The translations under genes and the position numbers were made by a program. Below the pieces are notes generated by a model. It was not told the origin of the DNA and did not search any database. It saw nothing but the letters and a program-made list of their open reading frames with translations. 64,000 nucleotides of DNA, taken from assembly GCF_900099775.1 (NCBI RefSeq), contig NZ_FMTM01000003.1, positions 62,001 to 126,000 on the forward strand, written 5' to 3'. Positions 26,140-35,651 of the stretch are shown piece by piece (positions within the stretch are counted from its first letter, which is position 1; every line of letters starts with the position of its first letter). This DNA is from Rhizobium mongolense subsp. loessense. Lineage in GTDB: Bacteria; Pseudomonadota; Alphaproteobacteria; Rhizobiales; Rhizobiaceae.

Positions 26140-27059
26140 CGGTTTCTCACTTTCGGATCGAGCCACGCATAGGCGATGTCGACGAGAAGGTTGAGGAAGA
26201 CGATCAGCACCATGTAGAAGATGACCGTTCCGAGAACCATGCCGTAGTCGCGGTTCAGCGCTGCAGTGATGAAATAGCGGCCGATGCCGGGCAGTCCGAA
26301 GACGCTCTCGACAACCAGCGAGCCGGTGAGAAGATAGCTTGCCGCCGGTCCGAGATAGGAGACGACGGGCATCATGGCGGGCTTCAGCGCGTGGCGCATG
26401 ACCGTCAGGCGCGGACCGATGCCTTTTGCCTTGGCCGTCCGGATGAAGTTCTGGTTCATGACCTCGATCATCGAGCCGCGTGTGATGCGCGATATGCGTC
26501 CGGCATGCGGCAGCGCCAGAACGACGATTGGCATGACAAGGAATTTGAAGGAGCCGTCACCCCAGCCGCCGACTGGAAGCCATCCGAGACGGATACCGAA
26601 AACGAGCTGCAGGATCGGGGCGATCAGGAAGTTGGGAAGCACGACGCCGATCAGAATGAGTGCGCCCAGGACATAGTCGGGCGTCTTGTTCTGGTAGAGC
26701 GCTCCCAGACAGCCGACGGTAACGCCGACAAGGATGGCGAGCAGGAAGGCGGCGGTGCCGATCGTGAAGGTATAGGGCAGGCCGATCAAGATCTGCTGCC
26801 CGACGGTGAAATCTTCGCTGGCGAAGGACGGACCAAGATCGCCTTTCAACAGGTCGCTGACATATATCATATACTGCTGGATCAGCGGCTTATCCAGATT
26901 GTAGTGGGCCGCAAGGTTCTTCATGATGACCGGCGGCAATGGCCTTTCGCCATCGAAGGGGCCGCCGGGGGCAAGGCGCAAAACGAAAAAGCAGGCTGTG
27001 ACGGCGATCCAGAGAACGGGGATCGTCGACAGCAATCGACGGAGTGCATATTTGATCAT
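26136..27059 (-). CDS. oppB: Peptide ABC transporter permease, OppB type
   Basis: A 307-residue permease with six predicted helices. The N-terminus MIKYALRRLLSTIPVLWIAV and the EAA-loop AKAKGIGPRLTVMRHALKPA are standard for OppB/DppB. It follows oppA after 47 bases that contain a very stable hairpin, and overlaps oppC by four bases. Confidence 0.94.
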   Translation of the reverse strand: MIKYALRRLLSTIPVLWIAVTACFFVLRLAPGGPFDGERPLPPVIMKNLAAHYNLDKPLIQQYMIYVSDLLKGDLGPSFASEDFTVGQQILIGLPYTFTIGTAAFLLAILVGVTVGCLGALYQNKTPDYVLGALILIGVVLPNFLIAPILQLVFGIRLGWLPVGGWGDGSFKFLVMPIVVLALPHAGRISRITRGSMIEVMNQNFIRTAKAKGIGPRLTVMRHALKPAMMPVVSYLGPAASYLLTGSLVVESVFGLPGIGRYFITAALNRDYGMVLGTVIFYMVLIVFLNLLVDIAYAWLDPKVRNR

Positions 27060-27069
27060 GATCGTGGGC

Positions 27070-27100
27070 CGGCCCTTCCCGCAGACCGCGGGAAGGGCCG
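27070..27100 (-). repeat. 13-bp perfect hairpin between oppA and oppB
   Basis: CGGCCCTTCCCGC pairs with GCGGGAAGGGCCG over a five-base loop. On the coding (minus) strand no T-tract follows, so it is more likely an mRNA 3'-end protector or partial barrier that keeps oppA message above that of the permease genes than a full terminator. Confidence 0.7.
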
Positions 27101-27106
27101 TTTTCC

Positions 27107-28687
27107 TTACTCTTTCATCGACAGCCAGCGCGTACGGTGGATGTCCTGCACGTTGTCGACGAAGCCCTCGATCTTCGGCGAGACGACGTTCTTCGAGACG
27201 TAGTAGTAGATCGGCAAGGCGGCGGAATCGTCCAGCGCCAGCTGCTCGGCCTTCTTGAAGATTTCGGCGCGCTTGGCCAGATCCGTCTGCGCGTTGCCTT
27301 CCTTGATCAGCTTGTCGTATTCGGGGCTAGACCAGCGGCCATAGTTCATCTGAACGCCGGTAACGAGCAGGTTCAGGAAGTTGTCCGGATCGTTGTAATC
27401 GGCAAGCCAGCCGGCGCGGCCGATTTCCACTTCACCACTTTTCAGCTGATCATAATGCACCTTGGTCTCGGCATTGACGAGTTCGATATTCACGCCGAGC
27501 GGCTTCCACATGGCGGCAATCGCCACGGCGATGCGCTTGTGGTTGTCATTGGTGTTGTACTTGAGCTGTGCCTTTAGTGGATGATCAGGGCCGAAACCTG
27601 CTTCCGTAAGCAGTTTCTTCGCTTCGACGACCTTCTCGCTGTAGGGCAAATCTTTCCAGGAGACGTAGGCCGGCTCGCCGTAGTTGGCCGTACCCGGCGG
27701 CACCCACGAATAAGCCGGCAGTTCACCCGTTCCGAGAATCTGCGGGCCGATGACCTCGCGATTGATCGCCATGGAAAGAGCCTGGCGGACGCGCTTGTCG
27801 CTGAATGGCGGCTTGGTCGAGTTGATCACGTAGTAATAGAGGCCGGAGAACGGAGCCACGTGGGCCTGACCGGGCAGGTTCTTCTTCATCCATTCGTACT
27901 GATCGGTCGGGAAGTCCGTAAGGATGTCGAACTCGCCGGCGCGGTAGCGCTTCAGCGCGGCTTCCTGGTCTTCAAGCACGAAGAACTTCGCGCCGTCGAT
28001 CTTCAGATCTTTGACACCATAATATTGGTCGTTCTTGACGGTTGTAACGTGCGATCCAGGCACCCACTCGACGGGCTTGTAGGGGCCGTTGGTGACGATG
28101 TTACCGATCTTGACCCAGTCCGCGCCCTTGGCTTCGACGACATGTTTCGGCAGCGGATATGCGGTGTAGTGAGTCAACGCGCCGATGAAATACGGTGTCG
28201 GGGCTTCGAGCGTAATCTCGAGCGTCTTATCGTCGATTGCCTTGACGCCCAGCTGGTTGAAATCGGTGATCTCGCCCTTGTTGATCTTTTCGGCATTCTT
28301 GATGGTAAACTGCAGATAGGCGTAGTCGGCGGCATTCTTCGGGTCCATGAGGCGCTGGAAGGCGAAGACGAAGTCTCCGGCCGTTACCGGCTGGCCGTCG
28401 GACCACTTGATGCCGTCGCGCAGCTTGAAGGTGTAAACTTTGCCGTCATCCGAGACGGTCCAGCTTTGGGCCTGGCCCGGAATCGGATCGAGCTTAGCAT
28501 CTTCAGCCACCAGCCCTTCGAAGATGTCGCCGGCAATGCGATTCTCCCAGTCGCCGGAGAGCTTTTGCGGATCGAGCGATGCCGGATCGCCGCCATTGTG
28601 GATATTGAGCGTGACCGCGTGGGCCGAGAAAGCCAGCAATGTGCCAAGCATTGCTGAGGCTAGAAATTTTTTCGTTGTATGGGTCAT
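27107..28687 (-). CDS. oppA: Peptide ABC transporter substrate-binding protein, OppA type
   Basis: A 526-residue periplasmic protein of the cluster C/SBP_bac_5 family. Its signal peptide (KKFLASAMLGTLLAFSAHA) ends before VTLNIHNGGDPASLDPQ, the standard mature start. PVTAGDFVFAFQRLMDP and YNTNDNHKRIAVAIAAMWK are typical E. coli OppA-like segments. It captures oligopeptides for OppBCDF. The ATG at 28687 has AAGGTGG upstream; an in-frame Met 14 codons earlier has none. First gene of the operon and divergent from an alpha-glucosidase. Confidence 0.94.
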   Translation of the reverse strand: MTHTTKKFLASAMLGTLLAFSAHAVTLNIHNGGDPASLDPQKLSGDWENRIAGDIFEGLVAEDAKLDPIPGQAQSWTVSDDGKVYTFKLRDGIKWSDGQPVTAGDFVFAFQRLMDPKNAADYAYLQFTIKNAEKINKGEITDFNQLGVKAIDDKTLEITLEAPTPYFIGALTHYTAYPLPKHVVEAKGADWVKIGNIVTNGPYKPVEWVPGSHVTTVKNDQYYGVKDLKIDGAKFFVLEDQEAALKRYRAGEFDILTDFPTDQYEWMKKNLPGQAHVAPFSGLYYYVINSTKPPFSDKRVRQALSMAINREVIGPQILGTGELPAYSWVPPGTANYGEPAYVSWKDLPYSEKVVEAKKLLTEAGFGPDHPLKAQLKYNTNDNHKRIAVAIAAMWKPLGVNIELVNAETKVHYDQLKSGEVEIGRAGWLADYNDPDNFLNLLVTGVQMNYGRWSSPEYDKLIKEGNAQTDLAKRAEIFKKAEQLALDDSAALPIYYYVSKNVVSPKIEGFVDNVQDIHRTRWLSMKE

Positions 28688-28956
28688 ATTGGGCCACCTT
28701 TCCAGGCTTTTTTGCCTATTCTTAGTCATTTGTTCCCGGTTTTTGACCTGTTACGTGCAAGTCAATGCGCACCTTATCGCAAAGGTTTGGCGTTGCAACC
28801 CCCAATGAAAGAGGGTTGCTCGAGGTGTGGACAAGCCCGTGGGCGGCGTTTCCTTTTCTATGTGCGTCCCGCCCAAAAGAGGTCGCCGGCGCAGTTGTTT
28901 TTTGTTTTCCGGGCTTTAGTCTGTGCGCATTTCGAATGGCGCGGAGAATCCGGCAA

Positions 28957-30594
28957 ATGGCGATACAGGCAGCGGAGTGGTGGCGGGGTGCGGTCATCTA
29001 TCAGGTTTATCCACGATCGTTTCAGGATACGAACAGTGACGGTCTCGGCGACCTCAAGGGCATTACCCGCCGCCTCCCTCATATCGCCAATCTCGGCGTC
29101 GATGCGATCTGGCTTTCGCCCTTCTTCAAATCGCCGATGGCTGACATGGGCTACGACGTCTCGGACTACTGCGACGTCGATCCGATCTTCGGGACGCTCG
29201 ATGATTTCGACGAGATGATGGCTGTTGCCCATTCGCTGAAGTTAAAGGTCATCATCGACCAGGTGATCTCCCATACGTCCGACCAGCATCCGTGGTTTGT
29301 CGAAAGCCGCTCGAGCCGCACGAATCCCAAGGCGGACTGGTATGTCTGGGCCGACCCGAAGCGCGACGGCACGGCGCCGAACAACTGGCTTTCGATCTTC
29401 GGCGGGCCGGGCTGGGAATGGGATGGCGTACGGCGGCAATATTACCAGCACAATTTCCTGACCTCGCAGCCGGACCTCAACTTCCATAACAGGGAAGTCC
29501 AGGATGCGGTGCTGAAGACCGTGAAGTTCTGGCTCGACCGCGGGGTCGACGGCTTCCGGCTCGATACGGTCAACTATTACTTCTGCGACAAGCTGCTTCG
29601 CGACAATCCGCCCCATGAGCCGGATACGAGCGACGGCGGTCTCGATGCACCGGACAGCAACCCCTACGGCATGCAAAACCATCTCCATGACAAGACGCAG
29701 CCGGAAAACCTCGATTTCCTGAAGCGCTTCCGGACGCTGCTCAATCAATATGAAGCGCGAGCGACGGTCGGCGAGGTCGGTGACGGCGCGCGGTCGCTGA
29801 AGACTGTCGCGGCCTATACGAGCGGCGCCGACAAGCTGCACATGTGCTACACCTTCGATCTGCTCGGACCGGATTTCACGGCCGCGCATATCCGCAACTG
29901 CGTCGAGACCTTTCAAAAGACGGTTGTCGACGGCTGGGTGTGCTGGGCCTTCTCCAACCACGACGTCAAGCGCCATGTGAGCCGTTTCGCAAAAGCCGAG
30001 GAGGAGCGGCCGATGATCGCCAAGCTGGCAATTTCCGTGTTGGCGGCGCTGCGCGGCTCGATCTGCCTTTATCAGGGTGAAGAGCTGGGACTTGCCGAAG
30101 CGGAACTTGCCTTCGAGGATCTGCGCGATCCTTACGGCATCCGCTTCTGGCCTGCCTTCAAAGGTCGCGACGGATGCCGCACGCCGATGCCCTGGGAGGC
30201 CGGCAAGGCGCATGCAGGCTTCACGTCGGCAGAGAAAAGCTGGCTGCCTGTTCCCTACGAGCAGGCAGCCCTTTCCGTCGATACGCAGGAAGAGGACGTA
30301 AACTCGGTCCTTACTCATTATCGCCGGATGCTGGAATTCCGGAAGCGGCATCCAGCGTTGCTTGACGGCGATATGGATTTCATCGGTACAAATCAGGATC
30401 TCTTGGCATTCACACGCGAGAAAAATGGAGAGAAACTGCTCTTCGTCTTCAACCTGACCCGCAAGCCGGCGGAGTTCAGATTGCCCGTGGGAATGACGCT
30501 TGGCGAGCACGTCGACATGCCGGGCTCTGGCGAATTGGCTGGAAAAGAGTCGATCCAGCTTGAAGCGCTGAGCGCGCATTGTAGCCGCATTTGA
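28957..30594 (+). CDS. aglA: Alpha-glucosidase, GH13 family
   Basis: A 545-residue cytoplasmic enzyme hydrolysing alpha-1,4 or alpha-glucoside bonds (maltose, trehalulose, sucrose-like substrates). Catalytic elements: nucleophile Asp in GVDGFRLDTVNYY, acid/base Glu in ATVGEVGDGAR, and transition-state Asp in FSNHDVKRH; the start AEWWRGAVIYQVYPRSFQD is the family N-terminus. GGAGAA at 28943 sets the start at ATG 28957. In Ensifer an aglA homologue lies in an aglEFGAK transport operon, but here no sugar transporter is adjacent, so the symbol is by similarity. Confidence 0.9.
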   Translation: MAIQAAEWWRGAVIYQVYPRSFQDTNSDGLGDLKGITRRLPHIANLGVDAIWLSPFFKSPMADMGYDVSDYCDVDPIFGTLDDFDEMMAVAHSLKLKVIIDQVISHTSDQHPWFVESRSSRTNPKADWYVWADPKRDGTAPNNWLSIFGGPGWEWDGVRRQYYQHNFLTSQPDLNFHNREVQDAVLKTVKFWLDRGVDGFRLDTVNYYFCDKLLRDNPPHEPDTSDGGLDAPDSNPYGMQNHLHDKTQPENLDFLKRFRTLLNQYEARATVGEVGDGARSLKTVAAYTSGADKLHMCYTFDLLGPDFTAAHIRNCVETFQKTVVDGWVCWAFSNHDVKRHVSRFAKAEEERPMIAKLAISVLAALRGSICLYQGEELGLAEAELAFEDLRDPYGIRFWPAFKGRDGCRTPMPWEAGKAHAGFTSAEKSWLPVPYEQAALSVDTQEEDVNSVLTHYRRMLEFRKRHPALLDGDMDFIGTNQDLLAFTREKNGEKLLFVFNLTRKPAEFRLPVGMTLGEHVDMPGSGELAGKESIQLEALSAHCSRI

Positions 30595-30640
30595 CGCAGG
30601 CGGTCGAAGGGATCACTTCAACGGCTTATCAAAATGCCTT

Positions 30641-32338
30641 TCACCCGATCAGCACAAACCGGTCCACGTCCACCATGCCCCGGTCCGAAATCTTCAGGTG
30701 CGGGATCACGGGCAGCGGCAGGAAGGCGAGCTGAAGGAAGGGTTCTTCCAGCGTCGCGCCGAGCGCGTAGGCTGCCTTTCGGAGATGGTGGAGAGTGTCG
30801 CGGACCGTTTCGTAAGGTTCGAGGCTCATCAGGCCGGCGACGGGGAGGGCGATTTCGCCCGTCACCTTGCCGTCCTCGACGACCACGAAGCCGCCTTTGA
30901 TTTCGCCGAGGCGGTTGGCCGCGAACGCCATATCATCCTCGCTGACGCCGACGACACAGATGTTGTGGCTGTCATGGCCGACGGTGGAGGCGATCGCTCC
31001 TTTCTTTAGACCAAAGCCCTGGACGAAGCCGTTGGCGTGGTTGCCGTTCTTGCCGTGACGCTCGATGACAGCGACTTTGATGATGTCGTTTTCGAGATCG
31101 ATGCCGGTCTGGTTTCCCTTTGCCGGAAGGCGATGCCGGCGAAATTCGGTGATGATCTTGCCGGGGGTGACACCGATGACCGGCGTCTCGCCTTCGGTGG
31201 CCGGGACGCCGAAATGAGTGGCGCTGACGGGTCGCGCCTTCACGCTGTCGAGACCCACTGGCGCGACCGGCTTGCGGGTGGCGAAGAGTTCATCGCTGAC
31301 GCGGCGGCCGGCAGAGAAGACGATCTCGGCTTTGCAGCGCTCCAGGCTATCGATGACGGCGAGATCGGCGCGCCAGCCAGGCGCGATGAGGCCGCGATCC
31401 ATCAATCCGAAGGCGCGGGCGGCGGAGATCGAGGCGGCGCGGTAGATCGCAAGCGGCTCGACACCGCTCGCAATTGCGGTGCGGATCATGTAGTCGAGAT
31501 GGCCCTGCTCGGCAATGTCGAGCGGATTGCGGTCGTCGGTGCACAGCGCGAGATAGGGCGACAGACGCTCGGTGATGATCGGCATCAAGGCCTTCAGGTC
31601 CTTCGAGACCGAACCTTCGCGGACGAGGATGTGCATTCCTTTGCTGATCTTTTCGAGGGCCTCTGCTACAGTCGTGCATTCATGCTCGGTGCGGATTCCG
31701 GCCGCGAGGTAACCGTTGAGGTTTATCCCGCGCAGCAACGGGGCGTGACCGTCGATATGGCTGCCCTGGAACGCTTCTAGCTTTTCCATGCAGACCGGGT
31801 CCTTGTGGATCACGCCGGGGAAATTCATGAACTCCGCAAGGCCGATGACCTTGGGATGATCGCGGAAGGGCAGGAGCTTCTCGATCGGCAGATCCGCCCC
31901 GGATGTCTCAAGATGCGTGGCAGGCACGCAGGAGGAGAGCTGGACGCGGATATCCATGATCGTTTCGAGCGACGAATCGAGGAAAAACTGGATACCGTCG
32001 GCGCCGAGCACATTGGCGATCTCGTGCGGATCGCAGATGGCGGTGGTGACGCCATAGGGCAGAACGCAGCGGTCGAATTCATGCGGCGTGACGAGTGAGG
32101 ATTCAATGTGGAGATGCGTGTCGATGAAACCTGGAACGACGATCTTGCCGGAGATGACGATCTCGGTTTCCCCCTCATATGTGCCGCAGGTGCCGACGAT
32201 GCGGTCGCTGCCGATGGCGATGTCGGATTCGACCAACTCGCCGGTCACGAGATCGAAGAAACGTCCGCCTTTCAAGACGATATCGGCCGGCACGCGGCCT
32301 GTGCCCTGGTCGATGAGGCGTTCGAGCTTGGTGGTCAT
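30641..32338 (-). CDS. ade: Adenine deaminase
   Basis: A 565-residue amidohydrolase that turns adenine into hypoxanthine and ammonia, feeding purine salvage or xanthine dehydrogenase. The metal-binding [13 protein letters not shown] lies near residue 86, followed by [12 protein letters not shown], a carboxylate ligand region, and the C-terminal adenine-deaminase domain with [12 protein letters not shown] and SLEPYETV. The second of two adjacent ATGs (32338) is preferred because GAGG sits six bases before it. Length is typical (about 560-600). Confidence 0.93.
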   Translation of the reverse strand: MTTKLERLIDQGTGRVPADIVLKGGRFFDLVTGELVESDIAIGSDRIVGTCGTYEGETEIVISGKIVVPGFIDTHLHIESSLVTPHEFDRCVLPYGVTTAICDPHEIANVLGADGIQFFLDSSLETIMDIRVQLSSCVPATHLETSGADLPIEKLLPFRDHPKVIGLAEFMNFPGVIHKDPVCMEKLEAFQGSHIDGHAPLLRGINLNGYLAAGIRTEHECTTVAEALEKISKGMHILVREGSVSKDLKALMPIITERLSPYLALCTDDRNPLDIAEQGHLDYMIRTAIASGVEPLAIYRAASISAARAFGLMDRGLIAPGWRADLAVIDSLERCKAEIVFSAGRRVSDELFATRKPVAPVGLDSVKARPVSATHFGVPATEGETPVIGVTPGKIITEFRRHRLPAKGNQTGIDLENDIIKVAVIERHGKNGNHANGFVQGFGLKKGAIASTVGHDSHNICVVGVSEDDMAFAANRLGEIKGGFVVVEDGKVTGEIALPVAGLMSLEPYETVRDTLHHLRKAAYALGATLEEPFLQLAFLPLPVIPHLKISDRGMVDVDRFVLIG

Positions 32339-32421
32339 GGACATCCTCGTTCTGGCTATCCGTCCGTTATAGCTGAAGTGCCGGACAAAGCGCTATAAGC
32401 GAGACTGCTCCACAAATGAAA

Positions 32422-32446
32422 ACCGGGCGCCGATAAGACGCCCGGT
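32422..32446 (-). terminator. Terminator after the LivK-type gene
   Basis: ACCGGGCG and CGCCCGGT form an 8-bp stem with a nine-base loop. Read on the minus strand it ends in GGTTTTC, 24 bases after the stop of the binding-protein gene, and lies before ade on the same strand, so ade should have its own promoter. Confidence 0.75.
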
Positions 32447-32469
32447 CAATGGGATTCGACTGTCGGGCC

Positions 32470-33576
32470 TTATTCGGCGGCGACGATCTTGCCGCCTTCC
32501 CACTTGTAGAGCGCAAAACTCTGCGAGGTGAGATCGCCGGTTTCGCCATAGGTGAGCTTGCCGATCGCGGTTGCGATCGGTTCGCCGCTCTTGAGGGCGG
32601 CGGCAACAGCTTCGGAGTCTTCGGCGCTGCCAGCCTTCTCAATGCCGGCCTTGAGGACTTCGACGGCCGCGTAAGCATTCAGCGTGAAGGCTTCGGCCGG
32701 GATGTTCTTGGCGGCAAGCGCGTCGGAGGCTGCCTTGGAGTCAGCGCTCTTCGTCGCGTCGGATGCGTTGGTGAAGACGGTGCCTGCAGCAGCTTCCGTG
32801 CCGATATTCCAGAATTCGCTATTCGAGAGGCCGTCACCGCCGATGATCGTTGCCTTGACGGAAAGATCAGCGAGCTGACGGGCAAGCAGGCCGCCTTCCG
32901 GGTGGTAGCCGCCGAAGTAGATCACGTCGACATTTTCGGCCTTGAGGCGGGTGGTGAGCGCGCTGAAATCCTTGTCGCCGGGGGTGATCGCATCATTGAT
33001 GACCTCGGTGACACCGCCGGCATTGAGCGTTGCCTTGAAGGCGTCGGCAAGGCCCTTGCCATAGGCGCCCTTGTCGTTGACGATGGCGACGCGCTTGTCT
33101 TTGAAGTTCTTGAGCACGTATTTGCCGGCGACTTCGGCCTGCTGGTCGTCGCGGCCACAGGTGCGCAGCACATTGGTGAGGCCGCGCTTGGTGAGATCCG
33201 GTGCTGTCGCCGTCGGGGTCACCATCAGGATGCCGTTTTCGGCAAGCACGTCGGAAGCGGGGATGGCGACGCCGGAGGTGACCGGACCGACGACGAAGCG
33301 GATGCCTTCGCCGACGAGCTGGTTTGCGGCGGAAACGCCCTGCTTCGGCTCGCCCGCGTCGTCGGCAGTCTTCAGGACTACCTTTTGGCCGAGGATGCCG
33401 CCTTTCTTGTTGATCTCGTCAACGGCGGTCTGCGCGCCATTCTTGACCTGGTCGCCATAGGCGGCAACGGGGCCGGTCAGCGGTGCGATCAGGCCGATGG
33501 TGATGTCGGCATAGGCAAATGGCGCAAAGGCCAGCGATGCGACAAGGGTCGCGCCAGTCAAAGTCTTCAGACTCAT
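32470..33576 (-). CDS. Branched-chain amino acid-type ABC binding protein (orphan LivK)
   Basis: A 368-residue periplasmic binding protein with a signal peptide ([20 protein letters not shown], ending AYA). The mature start [20 protein letters not shown] and the [10 protein letters not shown] and [10 protein letters not shown] segments place it in the Leu/Ile/Val-binding (Peripla_BP_6) family. No permease or ATPase gene adjoins it and a terminator follows, so it is an orphan that must dock on a Liv-type transporter encoded elsewhere. The ATG has AAGGAGAACG upstream. Confidence 0.92.
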   Translation of the reverse strand: MSLKTLTGATLVASLAFAPFAYADITIGLIAPLTGPVAAYGDQVKNGAQTAVDEINKKGGILGQKVVLKTADDAGEPKQGVSAANQLVGEGIRFVVGPVTSGVAIPASDVLAENGILMVTPTATAPDLTKRGLTNVLRTCGRDDQQAEVAGKYVLKNFKDKRVAIVNDKGAYGKGLADAFKATLNAGGVTEVINDAITPGDKDFSALTTRLKAENVDVIYFGGYHPEGGLLARQLADLSVKATIIGGDGLSNSEFWNIGTEAAAGTVFTNASDATKSADSKAASDALAAKNIPAEAFTLNAYAAVEVLKAGIEKAGSAEDSEAVAAALKSGEPIATAIGKLTYGETGDLTSQSFALYKWEGGKIVAAE

Positions 33577-33844
33577 TTTCGTTCTCCTTGGGGTGGGGCC
33601 TTCCGGCCCGCGATGACTGCCGCGACAACGAAACCCGTTCGCTCAACACCTCAAAGGGATGCGCCAAAAGACGACGGCTACGGTGCGGTCAACGCGCCTT
33701 CCGGCCACTTTTGGCTTCGGAAGGCACAACCAATTTTCTATGAATTTTGCTGCGATTACGCAAGGAGATAACAAAGCGCGGCCCGTCTTCGGTAAATTCG
33801 GGAAGAAACAGGCGTCGATCGCGATTTTTTTAAGTTTTCACGAT

Positions 33845-34906
33845 CTACCTTGTTGGAAGGGCTCTTTGCAGGAAGGCGACGATCATATCGGCAACTTGCC
33901 GATGAATGGCGTTTCGATCCGCGCCCTGACCATCCTTGCAGACGATGCTTTCGCCCGGAGCTTCCTGCTCAATCAGCGCTGCCGCTCCCGGTTTGCAAGA
34001 CTGCATGAAACTGAAATGCAGAGAGCCGGGGACGAAAGCATAGGAGGTCGTGGCAGAAGGCAGATACTGGGCCAAATAGGCAGAGTCCTTGTTGGTGGCG
34101 GCGATATCCGCTTTGGCGGCGGTCTCCTTGTCGACATCCTCGGCCGCTCCGACCACGAGCGCTGGCACGCGGACGGACGCGAGGCTTTGCGGCGTAAGGC
34201 CGCGTCCTGGGCCGAGGTCAAGCGTGACGACCGCGCCGATCCGCCGATCGCTGAGATCGGCACCCAACGCTAAAGTAGAGGCTGCGTCCCGCCCGACACC
34301 CAACGCCTTGAATATCTTACAATAGACAGAGCCGAACTGCGTCATGCAATTCGTCATTGCACCCTTGGCATCGAAGCGACCTCCGGCAAGTTCGATGACC
34401 GTCCATCCGCCAAGCGAATGACCGATGGCAGCGATGCGGTCGCTCGCAATGCCGCCGGTTAACTCCCGAACGGAAAGCAACGCGTCGATAACGCGGCTAA
34501 GATCGCGCGGACGCTTCCAGAGAACTACGGCTTCAGGTGGCCGCATATCGAAGGTGGTCGTGCCGGGGTGGTCGGGGGCTGCGACGACATAGCCCTTGTG
34601 GACTAGTTCCCTTGCGAGCCAGGCAAGGTTGCGCCAACTGCCGCCATAGCCGTGTGAAAGAAGCACCAGCGGGTGAGGACCGGTCTGGGTTTCGGCATCC
34701 TTGACGACAGGCTGGCCCCTGAAGGCGGGCGTTTCGCCGAGCAGTACCGGCACCCGGTCGGTGTCCGTGGGATACCAGATGCTGACATGCATGGGGCGGC
34801 TGCCCTGTTCGTCCGGCAAGATCATCTCGCGGAACCCAACGGCGGCGAATGCTGACTGGGCGGAGAATGAGACGAGCAAGGCGATAAGAAGCATGAACTT
34901 GAGCAT
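33845..34906 (-). CDS. Exported alpha/beta-hydrolase (PAF-acetylhydrolase/dienelactone-hydrolase-like)
   Basis: A 353-residue protein with a signal peptide (MLKFMLLIALLVSFSAQSAF, cut before AVGF). The LSHGYGGSW oxyanion segment, the nucleophile AIGHSLGGWT near residue 164 and a C-terminal His in SLHFSFMQ fit the platelet-activating-factor acetylhydrolase-like group, whose rhizobial members are annotated as dienelactone hydrolase-like. The substrate is unknown. GGAGG lies six bases before the ATG. It has no obvious operon partner. Confidence 0.85.
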   Translation of the reverse strand: MLKFMLLIALLVSFSAQSAFAAVGFREMILPDEQGSRPMHVSIWYPTDTDRVPVLLGETPAFRGQPVVKDAETQTGPHPLVLLSHGYGGSWRNLAWLARELVHKGYVVAAPDHPGTTTFDMRPPEAVVLWKRPRDLSRVIDALLSVRELTGGIASDRIAAIGHSLGGWTVIELAGGRFDAKGAMTNCMTQFGSVYCKIFKALGVGRDAASTLALGADLSDRRIGAVVTLDLGPGRGLTPQSLASVRVPALVVGAAEDVDKETAAKADIAATNKDSAYLAQYLPSATTSYAFVPGSLHFSFMQSCKPGAAALIEQEAPGESIVCKDGQGADRNAIHRQVADMIVAFLQRALPTR

Positions 34907-35152
34907 GGAAAACCTCCGGCTGGAAATGAACTCGTCCTTCCTGCCGGGAACGTGTGCGGGCAGCGACCCGCAACGCGATCGAGGTCGCCGCGTTCGCGGA
35001 AATCACGGCTCTCTCATGGATGTGGTTCCATGGAGCGAATGCGTGAAACCAACGACGGCGGCTCTACCGGCCGACACCGCGTATTAACTCGGGGGACGGC
35101 GGCTAGGTGGCCAACGCGCTTTGGCAACCGTCCGTGTTCCAAAACGCTCTGG

Positions 35153-35554
35153 CTATCTGCCGTTACATTCGAAGCGGCCTTTCATCCAAACGATCATGAG
35201 ATCATCACCTGTCGCATCATGGGCGGCGGGGTTGGCCTTCAAAAACCTGCAGAGATCGTCCGATATTTCTTTGGCAGACACATTTGTTGGAAGGCAAAAG
35301 TTCATCCCACCTGATTGGCCATAGTACGCACCATCGACCATTCTGTCAGCTCGAAAGGGCGGCGTTTCGAGGTTCCGGCGAGCAAGGTATTCGTCCCGTC
35401 CCCACTTCTCTAGCCACCCCGTTACGTAGCCCTTAACGAATTCACGAGAGCTCAGACAATCCGCGTATAGGGTTCCTCCCGTCGAAAAGCCTTCCGGCAG
35501 CTTCGACGAGGCTGTGGCCATGAACATCGTCGCGACCAGTAGAGAAATCTGCAT
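35153..35554 (-). CDS. Rap1a/Tai immunity-like exported protein
   Basis: A 133-residue protein with a short signal peptide (MQISLLVATMFMATASS). The middle and end, with YADCLSS, GYVTGWLEKWG, NFCLPTNVSAKEISDDLCRFL and MIVWMKGRFEC, follow the Rap1a/Tai pattern (Cys residues, a GYxxG helix, FC-P, and a final FxC), the fold of periplasmic immunity proteins against type VI amidase effectors. No effector or type VI gene is near, and many members of this family are orphans, so immunity is not shown. A palindromic repeat lies just upstream. Confidence 0.65.
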   Translation of the reverse strand: MQISLLVATMFMATASSKLPEGFSTGGTLYADCLSSREFVKGYVTGWLEKWGRDEYLARRNLETPPFRADRMVDGAYYGQSGGMNFCLPTNVSAKEISDDLCRFLKANPAAHDATGDDLMIVWMKGRFECNGR

Positions 35555-35596
35555 GGATTAATTCTGATGGCAGTATCCGCCCCGCGTTAGCGCGAA

Positions 35597-35640
35597 GCCT
35601 CTCCCCGCTTGCGGGGAGAGGCTAAGGTGAGGGCAGACGC
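35597..35640. repeat. Palindromic intergenic repeat, copy 2
   Basis: GCCTCTCCCCGC and GCGGGGAGAGGC form a perfect 12-bp stem around TT at 35597-35622, followed by the AAGGTGAGGGCAGACGC tail. It shares the CTCCCC/GGGGAG core and G-rich tail with the copy at 13299. Confidence 0.75.
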
Positions 35641-35651
35641 TTGCGCCGGTC

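Noticed and set aside
32449..33771. A 440-codon plus-strand frame over the LivK-type gene
   Set aside because: Antisense of a clear binding-protein gene; no start signal or family.
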